Assembly (NCBI RefSeq): GCF_001682865.1
Contig: NZ_MAQX01000001.1
Coordinates: 1,679,290 to 1,743,289, forward strand
Length of the DNA: 64,000 nt
Direction: 5' to 3'
Source: Bacillus sp. FJAT-26390
Lineage (GTDB): Bacteria; Bacillota; Bacilli; Paenibacillales; Paenibacillaceae
Both the position numbers and the translations under genes were made by a program. Under the pieces are notes generated by a model. It made no database searches. It worked only from the letters and a program-made list of their open reading frames with translations, and had not been told where the DNA came from. This document shows positions 7,933 through 16,203 of this stretch, piece by piece. Each line of letters starts with the position of its first letter. Position 1 is the first letter of the stretch.

Positions 7933-9281
7933 CTCACCGCACCTTCTTCCCCCAGCCATACGCCATTCCGTAAAAGCATCTGCTGGAGCTCAACAACAGA
8001 AACTTCCCTTGACTTTACAGATGATTTCATAGCTAAGGCAGCAGCCGTACCGGATGCCTCACCCATAGCGAAGCAATTCGGCATTACGCGCAGCGAACCT
8101 TGTACTGCCCGCTCCGAAGATGCAGCTCGTCCCGGAACCCACATATTATCGATCCCTACGGGCAATAAAACTCTATAAGGGACCCCATGTGATTCACCTG
8201 GTGCCAAGTGCTTAAATGTCATATTTTGTTTGCTGGTTGCCATATGGATATCAATATAGTATGCATTGCGGGCAATATCATCTTCGAATGAACGCGCCTG
8301 CATAAAGTCTTCCTCTGTGAGCACATAATCGCCTTGAATTCGCCGTGTTTCTCGAATTCCAACCTGTTCCCCAGTCGCAACGACATGAGCTTGCTCGAAT
8401 CCTGGTACATACGCTCGAAAGAACTGAACCTGACGCTCAACAAGCCTACGTCCTTCAATACCCCCACGCGTCAAATCCTCAGCTTTCGTGCCATCAATAC
8501 CAAATATATGACCAAAGTTAACGCCAACCAAGTAATCATTAACCCATGCGAGCCCCGATACCAATTTCCGTCCTTCCGGAAGGACTCCATCAGCCATAGC
8601 CTGTTCAACGGTTTGATGAAGCTGGCTCGTATCCCCTGACTCCTTAACGAAACGATTAAACTTCTTGCGATCCACATTTGCGAGCAGATAGCACATGCTG
8701 GCAGATTGCAACTCTCCTTGTTCTCCGCCCTTCTGGAATGGAACACCGGCCTTCGCTGCAATATCGGCATCTCCAGTCGCATCAACCACATAACGGCATC
8801 GTACGACTGAACGACCAGATTTGTTCACGATAATGATCCCTTCGATGTTGCGATGATCCTCTGACAAAATCACATCGAACACAAATGTATGATAAAGCAA
8901 GGAAACTCCGTTCTCGAGTGAAGCATCATCATACACACGTTTGAGAACCTCAGGATCAATCGGCACCCAATCCAGCGTATTCGCATATTTTTTGCGGTAA
9001 TCATCGTTACAAGACTGCTTCATCCGTTCCATCAGCTTCATGCCGAGTCCCCGAATTACAGGCTTCACTTTATCTGTAAATGGGCAAAATGCTGGAACAA
9101 GCGCTACCGTTCCCATCCCCCCCAAGAAACCACGCTGCTCAATTAATAGTGTATTCGCGCCGTTTGCAGCCGCACTAATGGCAGCCGCTATCCCGGCAGG
9201 TCCACCGCCAACAACAACAACATCCACCTCATGCGATACAGGAATTGATTGTGCTGGTATAATCATTTCACCGTAACTCAC
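7929..9281 (-). CDS. FAD-dependent oxidoreductase (FAD_oxidored family)
   Basis: The 450-residue product starts with GTG at 9281 after GAGGGGG. The dinucleotide-binding motif VVVVGGGPAG is at residues 21-30, followed by an acidic residue in LLIEQRG, which is typical of FAD binding. RYVVDATGDADIAAKAG near residue 165 is the second FAD-contact segment of this family, and a C-terminal segment with GEASGTAAALA completes the Rossmann fold. Proteins of this type often sit in polysaccharide-use operons of Bacillota and Bacteroidota, but their reaction is seldom known. No signal peptide is present. Oxidation of a sugar or of a plant cell wall substituent is inferred only from the neighbours. Confidence 0.8.
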   Translation of the reverse strand: MSYGEMIIPAQSIPVSHEVDVVVVGGGPAGIAAAISAAANGANTLLIEQRGFLGGMGTVALVPAFCPFTDKVKPVIRGLGMKLMERMKQSCNDDYRKKYANTLDWVPIDPEVLKRVYDDASLENGVSLLYHTFVFDVILSEDHRNIEGIIIVNKSGRSVVRCRYVVDATGDADIAAKAGVPFQKGGEQGELQSASMCYLLANVDRKKFNRFVKESGDTSQLHQTVEQAMADGVLPEGRKLVSGLAWVNDYLVGVNFGHIFGIDGTKAEDLTRGGIEGRRLVERQVQFFRAYVPGFEQAHVVATGEQVGIRETRRIQGDYVLTEEDFMQARSFEDDIARNAYYIDIHMATSKQNMTFKHLAPGESHGVPYRVLLPVGIDNMWVPGRAASSERAVQGSLRVMPNCFAMGEASGTAAALAMKSSVKSREVSVVELQQMLLRNGVWLGEEGAVS

Positions 9282-9297
9282 TGCGTTTCCCCCTCTG

Positions 9298-10299
9298 TTA
9301 CTTGCCTTCTAAACATAGGCGTACTAAGTCATGAACATCTGCAGTTGCGAGACATTCCACTGTGTCGGCAGCACCGTAATAAATTTTGACTTCCCCCGAG
9401 TCTTCAAGAATCATTCCGCCTGGGAAAATGACATGATTACGAAAACCCCCATCAATCTCATAGGCTGCTTCAGGTGCGAGTATCGGTGAACTAGACATAC
9501 CTACGATCCGGCTTGGATCAACTAAATCGAGTAGCATAATACCTGCTGTATATCTTTTCTTCCAGGTTTCCTCCCAACCATTCTTACCTCGTGAAGGATT
9601 AATATCAACGGCGTGAAAAGTCGTTAACCACCCTTTATCCGTCTTAATCGGCGGAGCCCCTGGACCAATCTTGTCATTTGCAAATGGAACTTGCTCTACA
9701 GCTAGCATAAGCTTGGAATTTCCCCAATAACGCAAATCTGGAGAATCACTCATCCACATATCGAATCTATCGATCCCATGTCGGCTGTAAACCGGGAACG
9801 GACGTTCCAGCCGAATATATTTCCCGCCTACTCTTTCTGGGAACAGCACCATATTCCGATTGTCCGGGACAGACAAGCTGAGGACTTCAAAAGAACTAAA
9901 GTCATCCGTTGCGGCAATACCGCCGCGAAGCCCATGCTTCGTATCCACAGCAAAACACATATAGCATTTCCCTTCGATGACTGTTAACCTCGGGTCATAG
10001 ACCCGAATCACCTCTTCATCCTCCCAGCTCCAACAAGGGAACGGATTAACCTCCCATTTCACACCGTCATCACTAAATGCGAGACCCAAATTCGTAGTAT
10101 TATGCGGTAAAATGGTCTGACTCTCTTCATCTCCATAATCATTTCGGAACACCATGACATATTTTCCTTGATATTTCACAACACCAGCATTAAATACCAT
10201 GGCTGGGTTATAGGGGATATCCTTTGGAGCAAGTATCGGGTTTGCAGGATGACGATGAACCAAGACACTTGATTGAAGATTACCAATTGTGAAATCCAT
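9298..10299 (-). CDS. GH130 family glycoside phosphorylase
   Basis: The product has 333 residues with the five-bladed propeller pattern of GH130: HRHPANPILAP, NAGVVKYQGKYVMVFRND, YDPRLTVIEGKCYMCFA, GPGAPPIKTDKGWL, and GGFRNHVIFPGGMI followed by KIYYGAADT. GH130 enzymes phosphorolyse beta-1,2- or beta-1,4-mannosidic linkages in the cytoplasm, saving ATP. ATG at 10299 is chosen over GTG at 10302 because GGAGG lies nine bases upstream. The start overlaps the beta-helix gene by 20 bases, which suggests coupled translation. The exact linkage cannot be read here; the neighbouring beta-helix glycosidase suggests a plant wall glycan. Confidence 0.85.
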   Translation of the reverse strand: MDFTIGNLQSSVLVHRHPANPILAPKDIPYNPAMVFNAGVVKYQGKYVMVFRNDYGDEESQTILPHNTTNLGLAFSDDGVKWEVNPFPCWSWEDEEVIRVYDPRLTVIEGKCYMCFAVDTKHGLRGGIAATDDFSSFEVLSLSVPDNRNMVLFPERVGGKYIRLERPFPVYSRHGIDRFDMWMSDSPDLRYWGNSKLMLAVEQVPFANDKIGPGAPPIKTDKGWLTTFHAVDINPSRGKNGWEETWKKRYTAGIMLLDLVDPSRIVGMSSSPILAPEAAYEIDGGFRNHVIFPGGMILEDSGEVKIYYGAADTVECLATADVHDLVRLCLEGK

Positions 10300-11908
10300 C
10301 ACACTTAACCTCCTCCTCGGGCAATATCATAATTCCGCTATTGAAATCTCGAATCAAGAAATTCATGTCGGCTAAACTCGCAGCTGCCTTCTCCTGTCCG
10401 GGCATATAAATATTTTGAAACATGACATTCGTGATCGGAGCACCTTTAGTGCCTTGTATCTTGGCGCTGCCTCTGCCTTTGTCGTATACCTTGATGTTCT
10501 TCACCTTAACATCTGTAATCGGTCCGATGCCTAACTGATTCCCGTTCACGATGAACATGGTCATCCAGGCGCTATTATCATCGTTCATATAGCTAATATG
10601 TTCGATTTCCATATTTTCAAATGTAATATGATTCGCTTCAGCTGTTCCATATTTATGATGAATGCCGAAACCAACGGCTGCGTCATAAACAACGCAATTT
10701 CTAAATGTTATGTTCTCTTGATTTTGCATGACGCCTTGACCTATCTTAAAACCATAACAAATCGTCCATGCCATACAATCTTCAAACAGAACATCATCTA
10801 CAGGCTCAGGATCTCCCGGCCAGCATACTTTCCCGGATGCGATATCTGTCGTTTCCTTCCAGGCTTTGGTTGAGAATGGATCGTCTAGCCCTATACCAAT
10901 CGCGTTTCTAACAACGACTTGTTGCGACTCGCATACATCGATTCCGTCATTTTCTCCCATATTCAAGCTGTTGAACATCTTCAAATTAACGAAGTTTAAT
11001 ACCTTCGATCTTATCGTCGTGATTGCCCAGGCTGAAGCATTTCGAATGGTAATACCATCCACGCTGAATGCCGAGGTAGCAATCGGGACAAGTAAATTAT
11101 TGATCATCCCATTTTCAGAGAGTGCTTCTCCGTTACCGTCAATGGTTCCGCGGCCGTATATCTTGATATTGGTGGATTCGTAGGCAGTCGAGATCCACCA
11201 CGTCACAGGTTTACCGACAGAATCCTTAAACCAGTGCTCTTTTAGGTCTGACATATTACTCGTGCTGATTAACACGGAACCTGGCTCCAGATAGATTGCT
11301 GTATTGCTCTTGATCACCAGATTCGAAATAAAGTAGGTTCCTGCTGGAAAATAAACTATACCTTGAGCACCGTTACCATGAGATGTACCATATTGGCTGG
11401 CATCATCGAGTGCTTGCTGAATTGCGGCGGTTCTGACTTGTATCCCGGTTTTAGCGGCGGCTGGCACAATATCATACGGACCGCGTGTTACATCGAAGAC
11501 CCCTTCATCCGTCGCAGAAGGAACATCCGTTTCCCCAGGATCTGCTGCAAGAACTACCCGTTTCTCCCGATTATTCACACGGATGATAAGATATTCATCT
11601 CGATCAACGATGAACGTCATCTTATTCCCTGTAATAACTGGGGAAATATTCAACTTTAGCGGACTAATCGTATACGTTTTGATCTCGCTATCATCAAGCA
11701 AAGTCAGTTCATAGGTTACTTGACCAGCCGTCACGGAGAAACTAGCATAATCGTAATCCTTCGTATAAGTCGTAAACGGAATCGAAACGCCATTTGCAGC
11801 TAATGCATATTCGGCGGAGGTATTATATATTTCTGGTAGAGGATAGGGATAGACCTCCGCTATCCCCTTCCCCTGATGATCTACTACAGGTACAGATTTT
11901 CTGTTCAA
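10280..11908 (-). CDS. Right-handed beta-helix glycoside hydrolase, polygalacturonase-like
   Basis: With the TTG start at 11908 (GGGAGG six bases upstream) the product has 542 residues. Residues about 1-120 form a beta-sandwich; the rest is a parallel beta-helix beginning with AIQQALDDA and VYFPAGTYFISNLVIKSNT. Acidic residues occur where GH28 enzymes keep their catalytic Asp residues: NDGID (near Asp321 and Asp324) and GLDDPFSTK (near Asp342 and Asp343). The GH28 GHG motif is replaced by GFGIHHKYG. It may therefore be GH28-like or closer to GH49/GH87-type dextranases and glucanases. No signal peptide is seen, so it should cleave imported oligosaccharides in the cytoplasm, between the binding-protein and GH130 genes. 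Confidence 0.7.
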   Translation of the reverse strand: MNRKSVPVVDHQGKGIAEVYPYPLPEIYNTSAEYALAANGVSIPFTTYTKDYDYASFSVTAGQVTYELTLLDDSEIKTYTISPLKLNISPVITGNKMTFIVDRDEYLIIRVNNREKRVVLAADPGETDVPSATDEGVFDVTRGPYDIVPAAAKTGIQVRTAAIQQALDDASQYGTSHGNGAQGIVYFPAGTYFISNLVIKSNTAIYLEPGSVLISTSNMSDLKEHWFKDSVGKPVTWWISTAYESTNIKIYGRGTIDGNGEALSENGMINNLLVPIATSAFSVDGITIRNASAWAITTIRSKVLNFVNLKMFNSLNMGENDGIDVCESQQVVVRNAIGIGLDDPFSTKAWKETTDIASGKVCWPGDPEPVDDVLFEDCMAWTICYGFKIGQGVMQNQENITFRNCVVYDAAVGFGIHHKYGTAEANHITFENMEIEHISYMNDDNSAWMTMFIVNGNQLGIGPITDVKVKNIKVYDKGRGSAKIQGTKGAPITNVMFQNIYMPGQEKAAASLADMNFLIRDFNSGIMILPEEEVKCDGFHNW

Positions 11909-11940
11909 ATTGATCCCTCCCAAAATGAGTCGTCAGTGAC

Positions 11941-13578
11941 CTATTGTTCATTAATCATTTTAATGAAATCTCGATTATAGATGATCTTGTCTGAATTGTT
12001 CGTAATCCAATCACTATAGAATTGGTCGATTTGCTGTCCACCAGACTTGCTCCATAAATCTTGAACATCTGCCAAAGCCTGATCTGATGTATATTTATTG
12101 CCGCTTACAATCGACTTCTTCCACATATCATTAATCGTTGCTACGCTCTTATCAATAATTTGCAAGTTTGACGGCAATCCCGGCCAGTTCGTAATCGGAT
12201 AGGCATAATCATTGGCTGGATTAAAATAAGCTGCATCAGCCGCTGCAAGAATTTCTGCGAATTGCTTCTCTTCCGGAATGCTTGGATCAAGCTTAACACT
12301 AACTTGTTCGCCCTTCGGCAATGTTCCGATGGAGCTCATAATGCTTAAATCTAACGTGCCCACCAAATCCTTTTTGTTCTTTTCTGGATCTATCGGCGTA
12401 GCAATGCCTTCGCTATCCTGAGTATAATGCTCACCTTCTATCCCGTTCTTAAGCGTCATAATCGTATTTTTCTCAACGAGAAAATCGATATATTTCATTA
12501 CCGCAACGGGATCTTTCGCATTAGCATTAATACCGCCCGTCATTTGAATCGGAGACTTGAAACCAGGGTTAAACTGCCCGAATGGTCCCGCAGGTACTGG
12601 TATCGCCATGACTTCTGCGCCCAGAACATTTTTAAGCAAAGATTTATACTCATCCAGCAATGATGCACTGTCTACTCCGCCGCTTGCGAAATAGAATCCA
12701 AGCTTACCGTTCACCCAATCTTGCTTCGCTTTTTCCCCGTTCTTATCCGTCAAGAAATCTTTATCAATGATCCCTGCATCAAACAATTCTTTCTGGAATT
12801 GCACGGCAGCTTTGGCTTGTTCGCCAATGTTCGGGTTTACAAGCTTGCCATCTTTGACAAATCGGCTAGCATTATTAAACATGGAGTTAACCACGGATTC
12901 AGCAGATGCCCCGCCGATGTTCATGCCAAACGTATCTTTTTGCCCATTTCCATCGGGATCATTTTCACGGAATGATTTTGCTATTTGGAACAATTCATCT
13001 ACTGTCTTTGGAGCATCTAACTGAAGCTTTGTCAGCCAATCTTTACGTACTAAAATATAATCGTTATTTTTCGCGCCCAGTATACGTCCAAAATTGTAGG
13101 TCTTCCCGTCATCCTTTTGGCCGAGCGTCAGCAATTGCGGATACTTCACTGTTAATTCCTTGTACGACGTGCTATGCTCCGCTATCAAATCATCCAAAGG
13201 CAAAAGCTGTTTTTGAGCATACAGCTGATTGAAGAAGCCGCCATCGTATTCCAAGATCAAATCAGGCGCATCTCCTGACGCGAATAATAGATTTAGTTTC
13301 TGTACTTGCTCAAAGCGAGGGAACGGTACAAACTTAACATCAACTGGTCCCTTTTCATTCATCCATTTCGTCCAAATATTGTTATCAATCGTTCCTGCTT
13401 CCGGCGGAACTTTTCCGCGATCATATAATGTCGCAGTGATTGAGCCTCTCTTTGAACTATCCTCTGTTTCTGATGACGCTTTTGAATTATCCTCTGATGA
13501 GCAACCTGCAAATAAGGATGCTGCTACAAATAATGCGGTTAAACTTAACGACACAGATTTCATAAAAGGATGTTTCAT
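11941..13578 (-). CDS. LplA/YtcQ-type extracellular solute-binding lipoprotein
   Basis: The 545-residue product begins with ATG at 13578, seven bases after GGGGG. Residues 1-24 are a lipoprotein signal (MKHPFMKS, hydrophobic core, FAGC lipobox), followed by a Ser/Glu/Asp-rich linker. The body has the periplasmic-binding-protein-like fold: APDLILEYDGGFFNQLYAQ, LRKDWLTKLQL and DPDGNGQKDTFGMN, the last being typical of the long LplA/YtcQ subgroup. Relatives of this size bind di- or oligosaccharides such as rhamnogalacturonan or alginate fragments. It is anchored to the outer face of the membrane and would deliver substrate to the two permeases encoded just upstream. Confidence 0.88.
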   Translation of the reverse strand: MKHPFMKSVSLSLTALFVAASLFAGCSSEDNSKASSETEDSSKRGSITATLYDRGKVPPEAGTIDNNIWTKWMNEKGPVDVKFVPFPRFEQVQKLNLLFASGDAPDLILEYDGGFFNQLYAQKQLLPLDDLIAEHSTSYKELTVKYPQLLTLGQKDDGKTYNFGRILGAKNNDYILVRKDWLTKLQLDAPKTVDELFQIAKSFRENDPDGNGQKDTFGMNIGGASAESVVNSMFNNASRFVKDGKLVNPNIGEQAKAAVQFQKELFDAGIIDKDFLTDKNGEKAKQDWVNGKLGFYFASGGVDSASLLDEYKSLLKNVLGAEVMAIPVPAGPFGQFNPGFKSPIQMTGGINANAKDPVAVMKYIDFLVEKNTIMTLKNGIEGEHYTQDSEGIATPIDPEKNKKDLVGTLDLSIMSSIGTLPKGEQVSVKLDPSIPEEKQFAEILAAADAAYFNPANDYAYPITNWPGLPSNLQIIDKSVATINDMWKKSIVSGNKYTSDQALADVQDLWSKSGGQQIDQFYSDWITNNSDKIIYNRDFIKMINEQ

Positions 13579-13638
13579 TCGAATTCCCCCAATTATTAGT
13601 AGAATAATTAGCATATCTATTGACTTCATTTCATCTGA

Positions 13639-14514
13639 TTAACCTTTAACGGCTCCAATCATAACGCCTTTAACAAAGTACTTTTGTAAGAACGGGTATA
13701 CGACTAGCATCGGAATCAGCATAACGAACAGTGCTGCTGCTTTAATCGATTCCGGTGTCATTTGTTGAACATCATCCGTCTGGAGATTATTCATCTCTTG
13801 CAGCATCGATTGACTCTGAACCATTTGCTGAACCAATACCGCTAAATTATATTTTGTAGAATCATGAATATAGATCATGATACTCGAAAATGAATTCCAA
13901 TAACCAACAGCATAAAACAACGTCAAGGTGGCAATCACTGGCATTGATAGTGGAAGTATAATCTTTAACAATTGCCTCCACTCTCCACACCCGTCGATCC
14001 TTGAAGCTTCAACAACTTCTTCAGGAATATTTTCAAAAAATGTTCGCATAATCAGCATGTTATACGTACTTACCAGCCCTGAAAGCCATAATGCCCAATA
14101 AGTATTAACAATTCCTAAGGCCTTCAACACTAAAAATGTTGGAATGGTTCCACCGCTAAATAACATCGTAAATACGATGAGTAAGGTGAATGTACGTTTT
14201 GCATAAAAGCGCTTTTTAGAAAGAGGATAAGCCGCCATAATCGTAAAAGCCATGCTTAAAGCAACCCCAACAACGGTAATAATAACGCTATTCTTAAAAG
14301 CGCTAACAATACGCGTGCCTTCAAACAACGACTGATAGGTTTCAATGGTCCAACCTACTGGCCAGAAAGAAACCTTTCCCGATAAAATAGCATGAGGGTC
14401 GCTTAAGGAAACGGAGAACAGATGCACCAGCGGCAACAAGCAGCTTAGAGCAGCGATTGTCAGAAAGATGTAGTTGCTTATGATAAAAATTTTCTCACCG
14501 CGAGTAATTTTCAT
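13639..14514 (-). CDS. CUT1 sugar ABC transporter permease, YtcP/LplC type
   Basis: The product has 291 residues and six predicted membrane segments. The cytoplasmic EAA loop reads VEASRIDGCGEWRQLLKIILP and contacts the ATPase. The family C terminus KGVMIGAVKG is present. ATG at 14514 is chosen because GGAAGGAGG lies a few bases upstream; a start at 14535 would ignore it. It pairs with the LplB-type permease whose gene overlaps the region just upstream, forming the membrane channel of the cluster 1 importer. Confidence 0.9.
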   Translation of the reverse strand: MKITRGEKIFIISNYIFLTIAALSCLLPLVHLFSVSLSDPHAILSGKVSFWPVGWTIETYQSLFEGTRIVSAFKNSVIITVVGVALSMAFTIMAAYPLSKKRFYAKRTFTLLIVFTMLFSGGTIPTFLVLKALGIVNTYWALWLSGLVSTYNMLIMRTFFENIPEEVVEASRIDGCGEWRQLLKIILPLSMPVIATLTLFYAVGYWNSFSSIMIYIHDSTKYNLAVLVQQMVQSQSMLQEMNNLQTDDVQQMTPESIKAAALFVMLIPMLVVYPFLQKYFVKGVMIGAVKG

Positions 14515-14528
14515 GTTTTCCTCCTTCC

Positions 14529-15491
14529 TTACCATAAACCTCGGTCAAATTTCCTAGCAACTATATTGGTAGTAAATATGAGAATAAATCCGACTACCGA
14601 TTCAAATAATCCCATGGCAGATGTTAAACTGAATTGCCCTCCCTGAATACCGACCTTATAGATGTATGTGCTAATCACTTCCGACACATCAAATACACCT
14701 GAATTTTGCAGCACATAAACCGGATCAAAGCCTACACTCATCACATTGCCCATCTGCAAGATGAGAATCAAGACGATTGTCGAGCTTATGCCAGGCAACG
14801 TTACGTTCAGTATCTGCTTCCACTTGTTAGCTCCATCTATACTGGCTGCTTCATACAGCGATGGATCAATGCTCGTAATGGCTGCTAAGAAAATAATGGT
14901 GCTGAATCCTGCCTCTTTCCAAATCCCGGAACCTAAGAAGATAGCTATCCATGATACGTCGTCATAGAGAAAAGAAAAGGTATTGCCGGTTAAACGTTCA
15001 AGCACAGTATTCACAATACCTGTTTGCTCTGCGAATAAAGTGATAACGATCCCGCCTACAATGACCCAGGAGAAGAAATGAGGTAGATATACGAGCGTCT
15101 GAACCCACTTCTTAAACCACTGTTTCCTGACTTCATTCAATAAAACAGCAAGTATAATTGGAATTGGGAATCCAACAACAATATTCAACACACTGAGCAA
15201 CAGCGTGTTACGAATAATATTAAGCGTTTGCGGGTTGCTAAAAAGAATTTCGAAGTTTCTTAGTCCATTCCAAGGGCTATGAAGAATCCCTTGTCCAAAA
15301 TTATAATCCTTAAACGCCATGATTGATCCAAACATCGGAACATATTTGAAGATAATATAAAACAACAATACCGGTACAAATAAAATTAATAAGGGGATGT
15401 TATCTTTCAATCTTCGTTTCGCTTCAAATCGTCGTCGCTCCTTCATTTGAATTCCCAGTGTTCCATTAGCGGTACTGTGCATTTCCTTCAA
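14529..15491 (-). CDS. CUT1 sugar ABC transporter permease, LplB type
   Basis: The product has 320 residues, starting with TTG at 15491 eight bases after GGAGGTG. A cytoplasmic N-terminal stretch rich in Arg and Lys precedes the first of six membrane segments (LLILFVPVLLFYIIF). The EAA loop YEAASIDGANKWKQILNVTLP and the C-terminal FTTNIVARKFDRGLW are typical of LplB/YteP proteins. It is the first gene of the cluster 1 operon. No ATPase gene follows, so a shared MsmX-like ATPase is expected to energise it. Confidence 0.9.
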   Translation of the reverse strand: MKEMHSTANGTLGIQMKERRRFEAKRRLKDNIPLLILFVPVLLFYIIFKYVPMFGSIMAFKDYNFGQGILHSPWNGLRNFEILFSNPQTLNIIRNTLLLSVLNIVVGFPIPIILAVLLNEVRKQWFKKWVQTLVYLPHFFSWVIVGGIVITLFAEQTGIVNTVLERLTGNTFSFLYDDVSWIAIFLGSGIWKEAGFSTIIFLAAITSIDPSLYEAASIDGANKWKQILNVTLPGISSTIVLILILQMGNVMSVGFDPVYVLQNSGVFDVSEVISTYIYKVGIQGGQFSLTSAMGLFESVVGFILIFTTNIVARKFDRGLW

Positions 15492-15649
15492 GTTTCTTCA
15501 CCTCCTGCAATCCTCATATGTATTTCTTTGCGGCCGCCAATCGACTATAGCTTCTGAACGTCCAATTGCTCAATGGCTAAGATTCAAATCATATACTTTT
15601 TTCCGAAATCATCGTTTTTTGCGCTCATCTTGATAATTCCTAGGATTGA

Positions 15650-15868
15650 TTATTTTCTAAAAACCGCACGGTTAAGCCCAAAAACGCAAATTGCGGCAAC
15701 TGCTACCATTTCGATCTCGATGAGCTTTTCCCCGCTTCGCAGAAACGGCGTGATGTCCGCTTCGTAGGGGTCCCAGATAAAAGCACGCACTTTTAGCCCG
15801 TGCACGAACAAGCGCAAGACAATCTTATCTGGGGGAGCGGCAAATTTACACGTTGTGCTTGTCCACAT
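15650..15868 (-). pseudogene. Remnant of a glycoside hydrolase C-terminal domain
   Basis: A frame of 72 codons contains VHGLKVRAFIWDPYEADITPFLRSG followed by LIEIEMV. This is the beta-sandwich pattern (WxPYxxDIT-LRxGxN-IEI) found near the C terminus of large bacterial glycosidases related to GH106 and other rhamnosidase-like families. Upstream, out of frame and broken by stops, WQPISNETIMVKE and LRNEQLEAGDWKGN probably belong to the same lost gene. It lies between the regulator and the cluster 1 permeases, suggesting that cluster 1 once carried another glycosidase. The rest of 15492-16138 shows no other gene. Confidence 0.5.
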
Positions 15869-16138
15869 TAATAACCTTGGTCCGTCTTTTTATAGAAAGC
15901 GATTGTTCACTTCCTATTGCCTTTCCAATCACCTGCTTCCAGTTGTTCATTCCTTAACCATAATGGTTTCGTTCGATATGGGCTGCCAGGTCATCATTCC
16001 AAATCGTCAATTTCACCTACGTCGATAGATATCGTATCCATCACAACCTCTCGGATGCAACCTGATTACGCGGCACATAAGCGACAATCATCAATTACTA
16101 AGATTCGGTTTTTGCGATTGATCTTTTTCATAAACGGC

Positions 16139-16190
16139 AAAATAAAATAACGCCCGTCGCAACTGACATATTAGCCAGTACTTCGGGCGC
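16139..16190 (-). terminator. Terminator of the membrane-bound AraC regulator gene
   Basis: On the minus strand GCGCCCG pairs with CGGGCG(T) across an imperfect longer stem between 16190 and 16151, followed by TTATTTTATTTT (16150-16139). It begins 14 bases beyond the regulator's stop codon, so the regulator is transcribed separately from the cluster 1 operon. Confidence 0.75.
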
Positions 16191-16203
16191 TTCTTCTTGT
16201 TAA

